A DNA stretch of 64,000 nt from Pseudomicrostroma phylloplanum (GCA_039545275.1 BCHS01000002.1:1612001-1676000), one strand, 5' to 3'. Numbered from the stretch's first letter, positions 40,601-50,148 are shown. The notes: generated from the sequence alone by a model not told the origin. Numbers and translations: made by a program.

Positions 40601-41458
40601 TCACCCTCGCCCTTTGACACTGACGGGGCGGACGAAGCCACCTTGGTCCAGTACGAAGTCTCACGCAAGGAGTCTCGCACTTCGATGGCGTCCGTCTGGC
40701 GCGGCCTTGACGGTCAGCCCTGTCGCGTTGAAAATGTTGTGCTGCAACACTACGAGCTAGAAGGCTACAAAGGCTTTCACGATGAAGGCGGTGTCCTCAA
40801 GATGCTCTTCGCTCTTTGCTTGTGGGACGTCATCTTCCATGCGCCAGGCGTCACGGACATCTTCGAGACGCCCTATCAACGTGCTCCTCTCGACATGGGC
40901 CAAGACTCCTTTTGCATCACACGAGGTCCTTTTCTACGCGAGAGGCTGTCTTCGGTCGCTCAAGGTGGCGCCGAAGCTCTGATCAGAGAAGTCGATGACC
41001 GGGAACGCCCCACGGCTACCTGGGCGCTCGGCTGTCGGTGGGATGCCTTCACCCAAGAAGACCTCGTCGAAGTAGCCAGCTGCATTCCGGGACAAAGCCT
41101 CTCGGTCATCTTCCAAATGATGGCGGAAGAATGGGAGCACTGCTCCGGAGGGATGCCCGACCTGCTCGTATACAGGCTCAGCGACAAGTCTGTCAAGCTG
41201 TGCGAGGTCAAGAGTATCAATGATCGATTGAGCGAGACGCAGAAAGTCTGGATCGACGTCTTGCTCAGGGCGGGAGTGCAAGTCGAGCTGAGCCTGGTCA
41301 GGGAAGTAGAGGGAAGTGGTAAGGAGAGGGAGAGGGGAGGTAGTCGAAGTCCCGTCAAGAGGCAGAGCGGAGGTGAGGCGTCGCCATTGAAGAGGGAGTT
41401 CACACCGAGCGTCAAAGTCAAGGACGAGCCTAGAGTCAAGGATGAGCCGGAAGTCTGA
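37664..41458 (+). CDS. FAN1: Fusion ORF: LENG1/CIR_N-type module joined to FAN1 nuclease
   Basis: One open frame of 1264 residues. The first 290 or so match the LENG1 family (CIR_N domain): HKSYHPYNRDNIERVRKDE at 8-26, then HINFWADLE, KPWYSDP, STYDPLKAM and a charged end (AEREVRLRRILRQRRDEE). LENG1-like proteins are linked to the spliceosome. A disordered linker follows. FAN1 then starts near 425 (LLGEMIATVLSTEEYLFSED; YLFSRLIQRKDSWLRF), has a SAP-like segment (TLDELKTLAKRCN), a helical TPR-like region and a C-terminal VRR-NUC domain. The active-site residues Asp1166 (MPDLLVYR), Glu1181 and Lys1183 (CEVK) are intact. FAN1 is a structure-specific DNA nuclease for interstrand crosslink repair. 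I see no stop, clear intron or promoter between the halves. Two adjacent genes joined by a missed splice event remain possible. Confidence 0.8.
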   Translation: MPLNIAHHKSYHPYNRDNIERVRKDEDELRRKDEAREQQRQAAESEARLEMLRNAKGKGPAVEERSDTVPEQIRASSSSRVGNSPPPPHGESSKTGSRSAGHINFWADLEGRNSHRSETRGRKRPSDETSRGDAAASQAAERAKLEEQMTVYLNGLEKEGKPWYSDPQLRGPKERRKTQDETLEAAYKDSALKSTYDPLKAMSGFLAQREQAVRQRRLEDERRRAAEPGQQRQGEHVADDASHAGPSSYRHYASESWGSTAPDETEAEREVRLRRILRQRRDEEDFQERPDGADLGESDHALPTTGGEGLMNDSTIERGGPTTTMADVKVETRLQGNSVMDTIEHPKQQIAEEAPSEIGAANNAPEAIDLRKAGTIGLRTQDQLAKPPVQPPPIRAGIEVDPVEIAAASTEQSGVEEVTETAKSPAVARESMYPVLLGEMIATVLSTEEYLFSEDEVRVLRCYPTLSYEARYLFSRLIQRKDSWLRFESLRTSYQSEVLDMEGAVEALTGAARPRFLITHAEAGDDGQEAMLSLLTLDELKTLAKRCNTAKPGTTKASHIAALLKTRTQGTLSSAFFPVSPSKRRAAAAHQSPAKSSGSAAPKQLALNFTSNGKKASQSVKLAAEVTKLLGLLVKVHSSTRSLIDRVALVFYRGAMLGATALTTAVLSRSRRRNYPRYETQRSPRVFPSREHLLAFEEAVAVEAKMEELLQWGDGSEATFARALAYFEAIWPIWQATVTAFDKEHPDGPDRMAYHRMRFHAGWPQTRVVYKGTVILARFKLHKREEEVLRALLAQRHFRRGKRGEWYDRLALVTAMYSYPENKNKGKSEALKIAVQGIEDPDTHLIYHDQLQKRICRLENQLPIPKSQKHDFSYAKLKQCSEKTYYGVRLDSMDDGMQSRQRLLAPLNNMVATKPDSPVESPEGSRFVQRAPMRKIVKVERQTSPTKLGSAFMKRSASSSSDLSLDVAMRNDESRRKMASPSPFDTDGADEATLVQYEVSRKESRTSMASVWRGLDGQPCRVENVVLQHYELEGYKGFHDEGGVLKMLFALCLWDVIFHAPGVTDIFETPYQRAPLDMGQDSFCITRGPFLRERLSSVAQGGAEALIREVDDRERPTATWALGCRWDAFTQEDLVEVASCIPGQSLSVIFQMMAEEWEHCSGGMPDLLVYRLSDKSVKLCEVKSINDRLSETQKVWIDVLLRAGVQVELSLVREVEGSGKERERGGSRSPVKRQSGGEASPLKREFTPSVKVKDEPRVKDEPEV

Positions 41459-41540
41459 GTAAAGCAAAGCCTTGGCAGCATATGTAGCATCACACCTCAC
41501 AAGCCGGTCAGAATGTCATCCGGGAACGCAATGTATTGAG

Positions 41541-42492
41541 CTAGTCAAAGAAGCGCTGGCTGGGCCTGCCAAAGAGGGGTCGTGCTAGCTCTGGTACACT
41601 AGACACGGCACCTTGAGTGTCGCCAAAGAGAGTCTGACGATCGAGGGTGAGCTCTGCAAAGTTCTCCTCGCCATCCGCGACTGCGAGATCTGGCACGGTA
41701 GATGCCTCGCCGCTACTACCAGCCGCTGCATATGCCTCCTTGCTGATCCAGCCGATCCTGTGTTCATCCCCAAAACCACCGACTGCATAGATCCTATCAA
41801 CGACGAGCTGAACCCACCTCGCCTCATGGGGCGACTCTTTCGCTCCCGGCGCCCACTTTACACTATCCGTGTGCACCGATGTAAAACACTTTGCCAGCCG
41901 ATGCGTCCGTGGTGACCCCACTTGCGTGTCCTCCTGCGGGAGCTCGACGACGTGTCCAAAGAGCGTGACCCTAAGCTTCGAAGGCATCCCCTTTCTCCAG
42001 TCGGGCCTTCCCTCCTCCCACTTGCTCGCATCGCCCCCACTCGCATGTCTCCAATCCACCACTCTCGGATCTGGATTGCTCCCGACGGAGAATGTGACAT
42101 TGGCTCCCGGCGCTAGTGCGTTGCGCCAGTTCTGCGAGACGGGCAGGGCGAGGAAAGTGAGGTCGCCATTGGACTGGCAAGGTGCAAAGTACTCAGGGCC
42201 GGAAAGGGGAGAGTTGTGCAGGGAGGTATCTGGGTGGGAGTGGGAATAGATGGTGGAGAGGATGCCGGAGGAGAAATGCTCCGAGGGAGTAGAGAGGAGA
42301 TGACGCACTTGATGGGCGGCTGATTGGACGGCAGGCGATATGAGCAGGTCAGCATGCGAACGGAAGTGGAGTGAGAGGTGCACATCGCCATCGCCACATT
42401 CAGAAACACTCACCTTCTGCTTCAGTCTCCCAAGCAGCTACAATGCCTGCAGAGAGGAGGCATACGAGAGCCGAGAGTTTGACAGAGATCAT
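41541..42492 (-). CDS. CREG-like secreted protein (FMN-binding split-barrel fold)
   Basis: Exons 42492-42414 and 42319-41541; the 94-nt intron (GTGAGT...AATCAG) is in phase 1; 285 residues. Exon 1 encodes a signal peptide (KLSALVCLLSAGIVAAWE). The mature part begins AAHQVRHLLSTPSEHFSSGILSTI, followed by PLSGPEYFAPC and DLTFLALPVSQNWRNAL, the typical opening of CREG / pyridoxamine-phosphate-oxidase-like barrels. CREG proteins are secreted or lysosomal/vacuolar glycoproteins; several have lost flavin binding. The later part (WVQLVVDRIYAVGGFGDEHRIGWIS) is the conserved C-terminal strand and helix. One N-x-T sequon (NVTF) is present. It ends 82 bp from the FAN1 stop (convergent) and is divergent from the TFIP11 gene over 236 bp. 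Confidence 0.82.
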
Positions 42493-42728
42493 GGTAGAGC
42501 AAAGAATGCAATCGATGGAGGACTGTACAGAGGTCAAGGTGGAGAGAATATCGAGGTTGGTCTGAGGTGAGCTGACGGAAAGGGAGGCGGCCAGGGTCAA
42601 AGCACGGACGGACTTTGATTGCCATTTTGCCTCAAAGGATCCGAAGCTGCTTCCGTCCGCTCATCATCGCCTCACATTCATCCCATAGACCCAGTATACC
42701 ACCTTTCTCGTCCTCCTTTTGGCCGAAG

Positions 42729-45700
42729 ATGGCGCGGAAGAAGTCCCAGTACCTCGATGGCTTCTCCTCGGACTCAGGAGGCTCGTCAGACGGGGGCGAC
42801 GCGTACGAGGGCATGACAAGGGAAGAGCGAGACGAGGCAGAACTCATGAATGGCTATGGAAAGAAGCGCAAGAGGGGCGGCAAGGCAAAGGAAGAGGCCA
42901 TATATGGAGTCTTTGCGGAACACGATGATGACGGAGATGCCGAGGCCAGGGGCAAGTCTTCCACCCGCAAGCAGACGAACTTCCTAAGGTACGAAGGGAA
43001 GAATGCCCGTAGCGAACGTGCAGCCCAGAGCGCTGACTGTGACTGTCCTCCTTCCAATCATTGCAGAGGGCAAGCTTTCGTACCCGCATCAAGCAAGCCT
43101 GCAGATGTAGTGTCTTCGGACGGCTCGGAAGGGTCCGAAAGCGATTCTGCTTCTGGAAGCGAGGATGAGGATTCGGCAGCCGGAGATGATACGCCGACAA
43201 TACAGGACGAAGCAGAAGACGAGGAAATGGATGCCAGGCCTGGGCTGGGCGGCATCGGCTCGTCTTCAAAGACTAGTCAAGGCTTCACGCCTGCGTCTTT
43301 CGTATCCTCGAGAGGCGGCATCGGATCCCGCAGGCCAGTGGTGGACGGTCAAGACCTCGACGGTCGAGAGACAAACACAGCAGCTGCCCTTGCTGCAGGT
43401 CTTGAAACTCGTGCTGGCATTGGAAGCTCATCAACGTCCACCTCAAGCATGGGCGCATCTCCTGGAGGCATCGGCTCATCTCGTGGAGGCATCGGCTCAT
43501 CTCCCGCTTCTACAATCGCTTCTGATCGGCCCAGCTTTCCAACCTTTGCTCCCTCAACCCTCAAGGACTCAGGCATGCCCGCCTCCTTCGGCGCAGTTTC
43601 AGCTCCCGTTGAGCCCTCCGACGCGTTTGCCAAAAAGGAGAAGAAGCCCAAGCGGTCTTTCCTGCCTGGCGCCCATGGGTCATCCATCCCCAAGACAAGC
43701 ATAAACTTTGGCGGAGGTCTCGGCGGAGGATTCAATCCAGCCGCATACCTGGCCAGCATGGGCTGGACTGGAGGCGGACTGGGTGAAAATGGAGAGGGTA
43801 TGCTGAACCCGATTGAAGTCCAGCTTCGGCCCGAAAAGGCGGGTATCGCCTTTGGTGGAAGAAAGGAGAGGACGAAGCAGGCAAAGGAAGAAGCAAAGAG
43901 AAGGGGTGAGGAAGTGAGCAGCGATGAAGACGAGCGAGCTGCACGCAGGAACAAAGGCAGAGGAGACAAGAAGAAGGAGAAGAAGGGGCAAGCTGCTGAG
44001 CTTCGTCAGGCTTGGACTACACGGGAAAAGAAGCCTCGCAAGCCCAAGATCGAGCATCGGACCTATGAGCAGATCATAGAGGAAGCTGGCGGAGTCGTCC
44101 CAACGACCGACGCTGGGGTCGGTCAGATCATCGACGCTAGGAGCAAAGAGATGAAGGAAGTGGCGTCTCTCGCTAGCGCTCTGGCACACCATGCTGTTCC
44201 GACGAGCGACTCAACGAGGCTACCGGAACTGCGTCACAACCTTCGACTGATAGCGGAAAACAGCAAGCAGACTCTCGATGCACTAGCAAAGGAAGGGGCT
44301 GGCATCTTTGAGAGACGGAGGTGGCTGCAGAGGGAATATGACGAAAGTCGGAGACGGCGCGAAAAAGAAGCGATAGACCTCGCTCGTCTCAAAGTGGTGC
44401 TGTCTTTGGTGCGAGAGCTAGAAGGGGTGGGCAAGAGTGCCCTGAGCAACACCGCGATGGGGCTTGAAGCCTTTGAGCCTCTCGTAGAGCGCATTCAGCA
44501 GGAGTCCGACGCGGACATCGAGAAGTATGGGCTCGACGAAGCATTGGTCGGTGCTTTGACTCCGCCGATGAAGAGGCTGTTGGGCAGCTGGGACCCGCTG
44601 CAAGACGCAGATGGCGTTTCAGCAACGATGCAGCGATGGAAGCGGGCGCTAAGGGCGCTCGGTGGAGCCTCAGCGCCGGCCGTTTCTCGTGCTGTTGACC
44701 GGTATACGGCGTCCTCGGAGCGTAAGCAAGCATCTACCAGGAACGTCGAGACTATGCTGCCCTTCGAGGCCCTGCTGTGGCATCTATGGATGCCCCGGAT
44801 ACGCTCAGCCCTCAACAACGAGTGGAAGGTCCACCATCCTCGAGCCGCCGTGGCAGTCCTGACAGCTTGGCAGCCCCTCCTGCCGCGCTACATTTGGGAC
44901 AACGTTCTGGACCAGATTCTCCTTCCCAAGGTCCGGACGGCAGTGCAGAATTGGGACCCACGGACTGCAAAAGCTCCACTGCACTACATCCTCTTCCCTT
45001 GGCTTCCTCTGCTGGGCGAGCGCATCCACGAGACTATGGCAGAAGCGCGCAGGCGGATACGCGCCCTGGTCAAGAGCTGGCGACCCAAGGACAAGTCTAT
45101 CCCCGATCATCTGGATCGGTGGAAAGAGTTCTTCTCCAAGGACGAGTGGGGCTCGATGTTCCTCACGCAAGTCGTGCCCAAATTGGCTTCTTACCTTGGC
45201 AGTAGCTTCTCGGTCAATCCTCGCGCGCAGGACATGGCACCGCTGGAGAAGGTCCTCGCCTGGCGCGAGCTCCTCCGGCGGTCGGTGTTTTCGCGTCTGC
45301 TCGAGGGCGAATTCTTCCCCAAGTGGCTCACAACGCTGCACGCCTGGCTCCTGCAGTCCGGTGTTGACTTGGGAGAGGTGGCCAAGTGGTACTCCTTCTG
45401 GAAAGGATGGTTCCCGAACGAAGTCGCCGCTTTGCCAGGTGTCGAGGCGGGCTTCAGAAAGGGAATTGCCCTGATCAATCAGGCGGTGGAAATGGGAGAG
45501 GACCGACGCGGACTGCCGAAGCCAGACCTTGCGCCCCTGTCGAGAAGCAGCGGCAAGGGTGCCTCCAGCAGGACGCAGGCCCTCCCCTCCTCATCTGGAC
45601 ATCTCGGACCAGGCGCAGGCAACGCAGAAGAAGACGAGTCCGTCTCCTTCCGCTCCATCGTCGAGGACCGCGCCGCTGAGCTGGACCTCCTCGTCTTGTC

Positions 45701-45896
45701 CCTCAACCGCAGCCACGCCCAGACGGGCCTGCCCCTCCTGCGCGTGTCTGAGTCCCTGGACGGCAAGAGCGGAGCAACCTTTTATGTCCAGGAAGACATC
45801 GTCTGGGTTGAGGAGAAGGACAGGGAGAAGGGCACGAGCGAGTGGATGCCTGTAGGGGTGGAGGAGCTGATGAACAGGGCGAGGCTGAGGAGATGA
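42729..45896 (+). CDS. TFIP11/Ntr1-type G-patch spliceosome disassembly factor
   Basis: Exons 42729-42988 and 43067-45896. The 78-nt intron (GTACGA...TTGCAG) rebuilds NFLR|GQAFVPAS, the conserved join of the N-terminal region. The spliced protein has 1029 residues. The intron is a multiple of three without a stop, so the genomic frame reads straight through it. Domains: acidic TIP-type N-terminus (1-190); G-patch near 293-345 (GGLGGGFNPAAYLASMGWTG, IAFGGRKERT); basic linker; GCFC helical domain (about 440-800); conserved C-terminus with LPFEALLWHLWMPRIRSALN, WVEEKDREKGTSEWMPVGVEEL and neighbours. Ntr1/TFIP11 activates the DEAH helicase Prp43/DHX15 through the G-patch to release intron lariats. 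The start at 42729 is preferred over an in-frame ATG at 42615 because MARKKSQYLDG begins the conserved part. Confidence 0.9.
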   Translation: MARKKSQYLDGFSSDSGGSSDGGDAYEGMTREERDEAELMNGYGKKRKRGGKAKEEAIYGVFAEHDDDGDAEARGKSSTRKQTNFLRYEGKNARSERAAQSADCDCPPSNHCRGQAFVPASSKPADVVSSDGSEGSESDSASGSEDEDSAAGDDTPTIQDEAEDEEMDARPGLGGIGSSSKTSQGFTPASFVSSRGGIGSRRPVVDGQDLDGRETNTAAALAAGLETRAGIGSSSTSTSSMGASPGGIGSSRGGIGSSPASTIASDRPSFPTFAPSTLKDSGMPASFGAVSAPVEPSDAFAKKEKKPKRSFLPGAHGSSIPKTSINFGGGLGGGFNPAAYLASMGWTGGGLGENGEGMLNPIEVQLRPEKAGIAFGGRKERTKQAKEEAKRRGEEVSSDEDERAARRNKGRGDKKKEKKGQAAELRQAWTTREKKPRKPKIEHRTYEQIIEEAGGVVPTTDAGVGQIIDARSKEMKEVASLASALAHHAVPTSDSTRLPELRHNLRLIAENSKQTLDALAKEGAGIFERRRWLQREYDESRRRREKEAIDLARLKVVLSLVRELEGVGKSALSNTAMGLEAFEPLVERIQQESDADIEKYGLDEALVGALTPPMKRLLGSWDPLQDADGVSATMQRWKRALRALGGASAPAVSRAVDRYTASSERKQASTRNVETMLPFEALLWHLWMPRIRSALNNEWKVHHPRAAVAVLTAWQPLLPRYIWDNVLDQILLPKVRTAVQNWDPRTAKAPLHYILFPWLPLLGERIHETMAEARRRIRALVKSWRPKDKSIPDHLDRWKEFFSKDEWGSMFLTQVVPKLASYLGSSFSVNPRAQDMAPLEKVLAWRELLRRSVFSRLLEGEFFPKWLTTLHAWLLQSGVDLGEVAKWYSFWKGWFPNEVAALPGVEAGFRKGIALINQAVEMGEDRRGLPKPDLAPLSRSSGKGASSRTQALPSSSGHLGPGAGNAEEDESVSFRSIVEDRAAELDLLVLSLNRSHAQTGLPLLRVSESLDGKSGATFYVQEDIVWVEEKDREKGTSEWMPVGVEELMNRARLRR

Positions 45897-46082
45897 GAGG
45901 GAGCAGCGGGCTCGGAGAGATGAATGTACATTGTAACAGTATCGCAATTTTTCACGAGTGCACTCTTGTTCGACGTTGTGTTCGCTAGCTCAGACGTTGG
46001 CAAGCTTCTCTGTCAGAGTTTCCGATTGTATCAGCTGGACCACTGTGACATCTATGTGACGGAAGCATTGTTGCGTTACAGT

Positions 46083-46893
46083 CTAGTCTTCGTCCGACGG
46101 CGGCTCGTCATCTGAAGGCTCAGCATCTTCTACTCGGGGCAGCCGGGTTCATGAAGGGTGAGGAGACGGCACGATCAGCCTCATCGTGCTACATGTACAT
46201 CCTCTGACCCTCCCAATCCCATGAAGTCTAGACTCACCATCGACCACATCTCCCTTGCTTGCGAAAGTGCTCTCCGCTTCTGCATCCCTCAGCATCCTCC
46301 TCACTTCCTGACCCTTCTCAGACTCCTTTGCGCTCCCGAGCAGCAAGTCCTCTGGCTTCTCGTTAGCCGAGTTGCGGATCTTGGGATCTGCGCCGGCCGA
46401 GAGGAGTTGTTCCACTGAGAAAGGGCGGGCAAAGGGTTGGAGGAGCAAGAGGATTAAGAAGTCAGATCATCTCTTTACGAGCTCTGTTCAAGCTGGCTCA
46501 CCAAGCCAATTCCTCATCTCCTCATTATCGCTATCCTCGATCCTCATGGCGACGTGCAGGGGGGTATCCCCCTTTCCCTTCTCCCTCAGATCAACATCCA
46601 CCTCCTCCTCCAAGAGCAGCGGCAGCACCTCGGTACTCTGGTAGAGGACACAGATATGCAGCGGTGTCATTCCGAAGCGGTCGGTGGTGTTGACATTGAG
46701 CTGTGGGTTCTCCTCCGAGGTGAGGAGCGTCTGGAAGAGGTCTAGGTTGTCTGTCCTGCAGGCAAACAGGAGCTGTTCCTCTATTGCGGTTCATGCCGGA
46801 CAGGAAGCATTCCGGAGTCAGCACGAGCTCTTGTTAGGCTTCCGCCCCTGTACATTCCGTCTCACCTGGTGTGGCGCCATCGTTGTCGCTCAT
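46083..46893 (-). CDS. Small ankyrin-repeat protein with acidic tail (Yar1-like)
   Basis: Four exons: 46893-46866, 46780-46502, 46414-46238, 46129-46083. Introns of 85, 87 and 108 nt, all in phase 1 with GTGAG donors, give a 176-residue protein. It begins MSDNDGATPEEQLLFACRTDN. Ankyrin repeats are visible as DRFGMTPLHICVLYQSTEVL and GDTPLHVAMRIEDSDNEEM, then VEQLLSAGADPKIRNSANEK. The last exon encodes only an acidic tail (EDAEPSDDEPPSDED). Size, repeat number and acidic end resemble yeast Yar1, a ribosomal-protein chaperone, but short ankyrin proteins are alike, so the match is tentative. The small exons make this a gene that automatic prediction could miss. It is divergent from the RNPS1-like gene over 238 bp. 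Confidence 0.78.
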
Positions 46894-47131
46894 GATCGTA
46901 ACAGTCTTTGCGAATGTCGCTACAAAAGGTCGATGGTAAGTGTTGTTCTCTGAGGAACGTACAGTCTGCCGCCACGGCAACTGGAGCCTGCGTCGGATCG
47001 GAGCCTGGCTCCTTCCGTCTCCACTCACTCAGGCGTGCATGGATCGGATCTTCTCGACGTCGCCTCAGTCCTGTACGCTTCCTACAACCTCGGTTTGGTC
47101 TCGACTGGTCACAGCCTACTGCTGAGGTGTG

Positions 47132-48462
47132 ATGTCTCCTTCGCCTCCTCATCGCTCGCCGCAGGGAGCAGATGCAGAGATGCAAGTGCAACGCTCACCA
47201 TCGCCGCGGAGGGACAAGGATACCGACCGGCCAGCCTCGTCGAGGTCACCAGCGCCGCAGAGGTCTCCTTCTCGGTCACGATCCCCTCTGCCTCCCCCAA
47301 GACGGTCCTCTCGATCCCCATCTGATGCCTCACTTCACTCGCCCTCTGGCTCTCGCTCTGGCTCTCTATCGCGCTCCCTCTCCCGTTCTCCACCGCCGCG
47401 CAGCATCGTCTCACTGAGGAGTCGAGACGCTTCCTTCTCGCCTGCTGCAGCTCGCAGTAGTGGAAGGGACCGATACGCAGCAGGACCGTGTGTCAAGGTG
47501 ACGGGTTTGACAAAGATGGTCATGAAATCTCATGTAGAGGAGATCTTTGGGTACTATGGACAGGTCAAGAGCTGTACTTTCCCCCTCTTCACAAGGTGTG
47601 AGTGATCCAGCGGTTAGCAGGCTAGTACGCAGCCATACTTCTTGTGGTAGCAAACGAGCTGACTCTTATGCTGCTTTCATATCTCTGTCCTCTTTCAGCG
47701 CAAGAATCAAAAGGCAACGCTTGGGTGCTCTTCACCTCTACTTCCAGCGCAGAGAAGGCCATCGAGCACATGGACAAGGGTCAAATCGACGGAGCAGTCG
47801 TGAGCGTCGACTTTGGCAGGCTTCCTCCGCCAGAACCTCGTCGCGACTCCCGTGTTGACGAGAGGTACATGCTCAATAGCAGAGATGGGGATAGGAATGG
47901 TCGCACAAGCAGAGAGAATGGCGCTCTGAGAGATGACCGCTACCGAACTTCTCGGGACATTCACGATGCGAGATATCCCCCACCGCATCTCTCAAGGGAA
48001 CGAGGAAACGGCTATGGACGTAGGAGCCCAAGCCCAGGTAGCATCAGGAGGAGGAGTCGTAGCCCACCACCGAGGAAGCTAGGCAGAAAGCGCAGTCTCT
48101 CTCGATCCCTCTCCCGGGATAGAGACAGCCCTGCAAGGCGAAGAGACGTCTCGATGTCCCGCTCTCGCTCCCGCTCCCGCTCAAGGTCGCCATCGTACCC
48201 TCCTCCTCCTCGTCGGCATCGCAGCAGCAGCAGAAGCAGGGAGTACAGCAGAGACTCTCGCAACCCCCGTCGTAGTCGCAGCAGAAGCAGGAGTTTCACA
48301 CCCAAGAGGAGGGGAAAAGACACGGGTCGCCCACGATCACGATCACCGTCACGCTCGAGGTCGAGGTCGAGGTCGAGGAGCGAGAGTTTGGATAGGAACG
48401 AGTCGGATGCGCGGAGGGACCGTATGAGCCTGAGTCCGGCGAATCCAGAGGGCAGACCTTGA
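47132..48462 (+). CDS. RNPS1-like SR protein with one RRM
   Basis: Exons 47132-47597 and 47699-48462; the 101-nt intron (GTGAGT...TTTCAG) is in phase 1 and lies inside the RRM, joining FPLFTR|SQESKGNAWVLF; 409 residues. The N-terminal 115 residues are Ser/Pro/Arg-rich with RSPS and SRS repeats. The RRM is at about 120-200 (CVKVTGLTKMVMKSHVEEIF; YGQVKSCTF; NAWVLFTSTSSAEKAIEHMD). A long RS domain follows, encoded partly by a GGTCGA-type hexamer repeat near 48355-48378. A central RRM between Ser-rich and RS regions is the layout of RNPS1, an exon-junction-associated splicing activator. The nucleus is the expected location. Other single-RRM SR proteins remain an alternative. Confidence 0.82.
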
Positions 48463-48676
48463 AACCCCTTTAGCAGAAACAAAACGTTGCCTCCATATAC
48501 CTGTTGTCAAAATGCACATACGCAACTCATCATCCTTTGCGCGTCTTTGCTGTTGCGTGTCTGCTGCTGATCTACTTTTATTACTGCGAACGGCCACGGA
48601 GAAGGATCTTCGACTAGAGTACTCTAAGTACAAACCACGATTGCCTATCCCTCCGAGCTTGATGTCCCCCCTTCTT

Positions 48677-49453
48677 TCACCTCTTTCCACCTGCGCCGTA
48701 CTGTTCGGATCGTCGTGGGACGGATTGCGAAGGGTGATGAACGGTCAGCGAACGGTTTTGAGCATGGAAGGAAGAGTCGCAGAGCACTGACCTTGTCTTG
48801 GAAGTCCTTTTCTCTGCGGAACAAGAGGATATGCGGTTCCGGAGCTGGGTGAAGGGAGTGGCAGATGTAGCGGAGCGTTTCAGACAGATGCCCCAAGCAT
48901 GGTGACGGCTTCCTTTCTCTGCGGCATTGCTAAGCTGTGACCGTCATGCCACGCAGAGCTTTGCCCGCTTGCTATCAACCAGTGCGCTCTACTCACCATG
49001 AACCTCGTAGTGTTCCCACCCCAAGCTCTGCGTGATCCCAATACTCCTCCACTCCTGATCAGTCAAAATTCTCAACACTCCCGGCTCATCGGGATCAAAG
49101 TACGTCTTGGGGATCATCTTAAGCAATGGCTTGGGCAGGATCACATGGCGGTACTCCCACTTGTCGTCGGTGTACTTCTCCGAGTAGTGGATCCTGGAGT
49201 ATCGAAGGCGGGGGAGCAGGATAAGTGAGTCAGAGACTTGATGGAGACGAATTATCGGGGACCTCCGTTTTCATGTCCTGTTCATCGCTTCTGAGAGGCA
49301 GTGAGGCCAGCGCCACTGGCAAGACCGTACAATGACTGCCCACCTCGATCCAGATCGTGCATTCTGCTTGCCCCGATAGATCTTTATCGGGCTAGGCGAA
49401 GGCGCGAACACTCACCTCTCGACGTAATCATCATATGTCGGCTCATGTGCCAT
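48677..49453 (-). CDS. CKS1: CKS1, regulatory subunit of cyclin-dependent kinase
   Basis: Preferred model: exons 49453-49416, 49193-48997, 48844-48792 and 48700-48677, with introns of 222, 152 and 91 nt, giving 103 residues. The core is diagnostic: [59 protein letters not shown] and [11 protein letters not shown], carrying the phosphate-binding Arg/Ser/Trp residues and the HxPEPH hinge of Cks proteins. CKS1 binds Cdk1 and directs multisite phosphorylation. The first exon encodes only [13 protein letters not shown]. The 3' end is uncertain: without the last intron (GTCAGT donor) the frame runs on to a stop at 48645 and adds about 40 atypical residues. The long first intron and small exons obscure this gene in a plain ORF view. 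Confidence 0.88.
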
Positions 49454-50148
49454 GTTGGGCTGTTCCCTCCGCTACACGGGTGTCGAACTCTCAAAGGGTC
49501 TAGCGATTGCTGCTGCTGCTGCTGCTGCTTTCTAACGTGCGGCGTCTCTGGCCTGATCTGATTTGGCTCAGACTCGTTGTGGGAGATTGGGTTCCTTCGC
49601 CTTTGCTCAGATCTTGGAGAAGAAGAAGCCTCTGGGAGCTTTGTGTGGAGGCAGAAGAGGCGTAAGAGCTCTGACTGGTTAGACAAGCTCGATTGGCTAG
49701 CAAAATGCGAAGCTCGGGCCTGCGAAGGTACGGAAGATCCTGCAAGGCTACTGTTCGCGTGATTCTTTGGGAAGTAGAAGACCAGCGGTGTTGGAGCTCT
49801 AGCGAGGAGGGCGCAATGAGCTTCTTGTTACTGACGAGGTATCGAGGGAGGTAAGAAGCAGATGGGGGAAGAGAGGCAAGAAGCAGATGGGGGAAGAGGT
49901 GGAAGAAGAAGCAAGGCCGAAGAGTACAGGCGATGGAACTGACGTTGCTCGGCCCACACGGCCCCACAATCTCTCAGTCAAAAGCCCGGCAAGCTCAGAC
50001 AGCACGCGGCTGGCGCGTCGACCTTTTTGCACTTCCGTCTGCCGGCAGGCTAAGCCAAGGCAGAGGCTATTCCCGTCGACGACACCCGCGGCACAAAGCT
50101 CAAAACAAAAGGGTATCATGCTAGTTCTCTATTTAGCAATCCCTGTGA
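49454..50148. other. CKS1 upstream region with TGC repeat and a short direct repeat
   Basis: 695 bp between the CKS1 start and the 3' end of the IME4 homologue on the same strand. An ORF of 155 codons here (49500-49967, minus) is low-complexity and ends in the repeat; I treat it as chance. Two copies of GAAGCAGATGGGGGAAGAG lie near 49855-49905. Confidence 0.45.
49508..49528. repeat. (TGC)7 trinucleotide repeat in the CKS1 leader region
   Basis: Seven perfect TGC units, read as GCA/CAG on the CKS1 strand, about 55 nt upstream of its ATG. It is probably in the 5' leader or core promoter. Confidence 0.85.

Noticed and set aside
49500..49967. 155-codon minus-strand ORF upstream of CKS1
   Set aside because: Ser/Leu/Arg low complexity ending in the triplet repeat, no conserved motif; taken as leader or promoter sequence.
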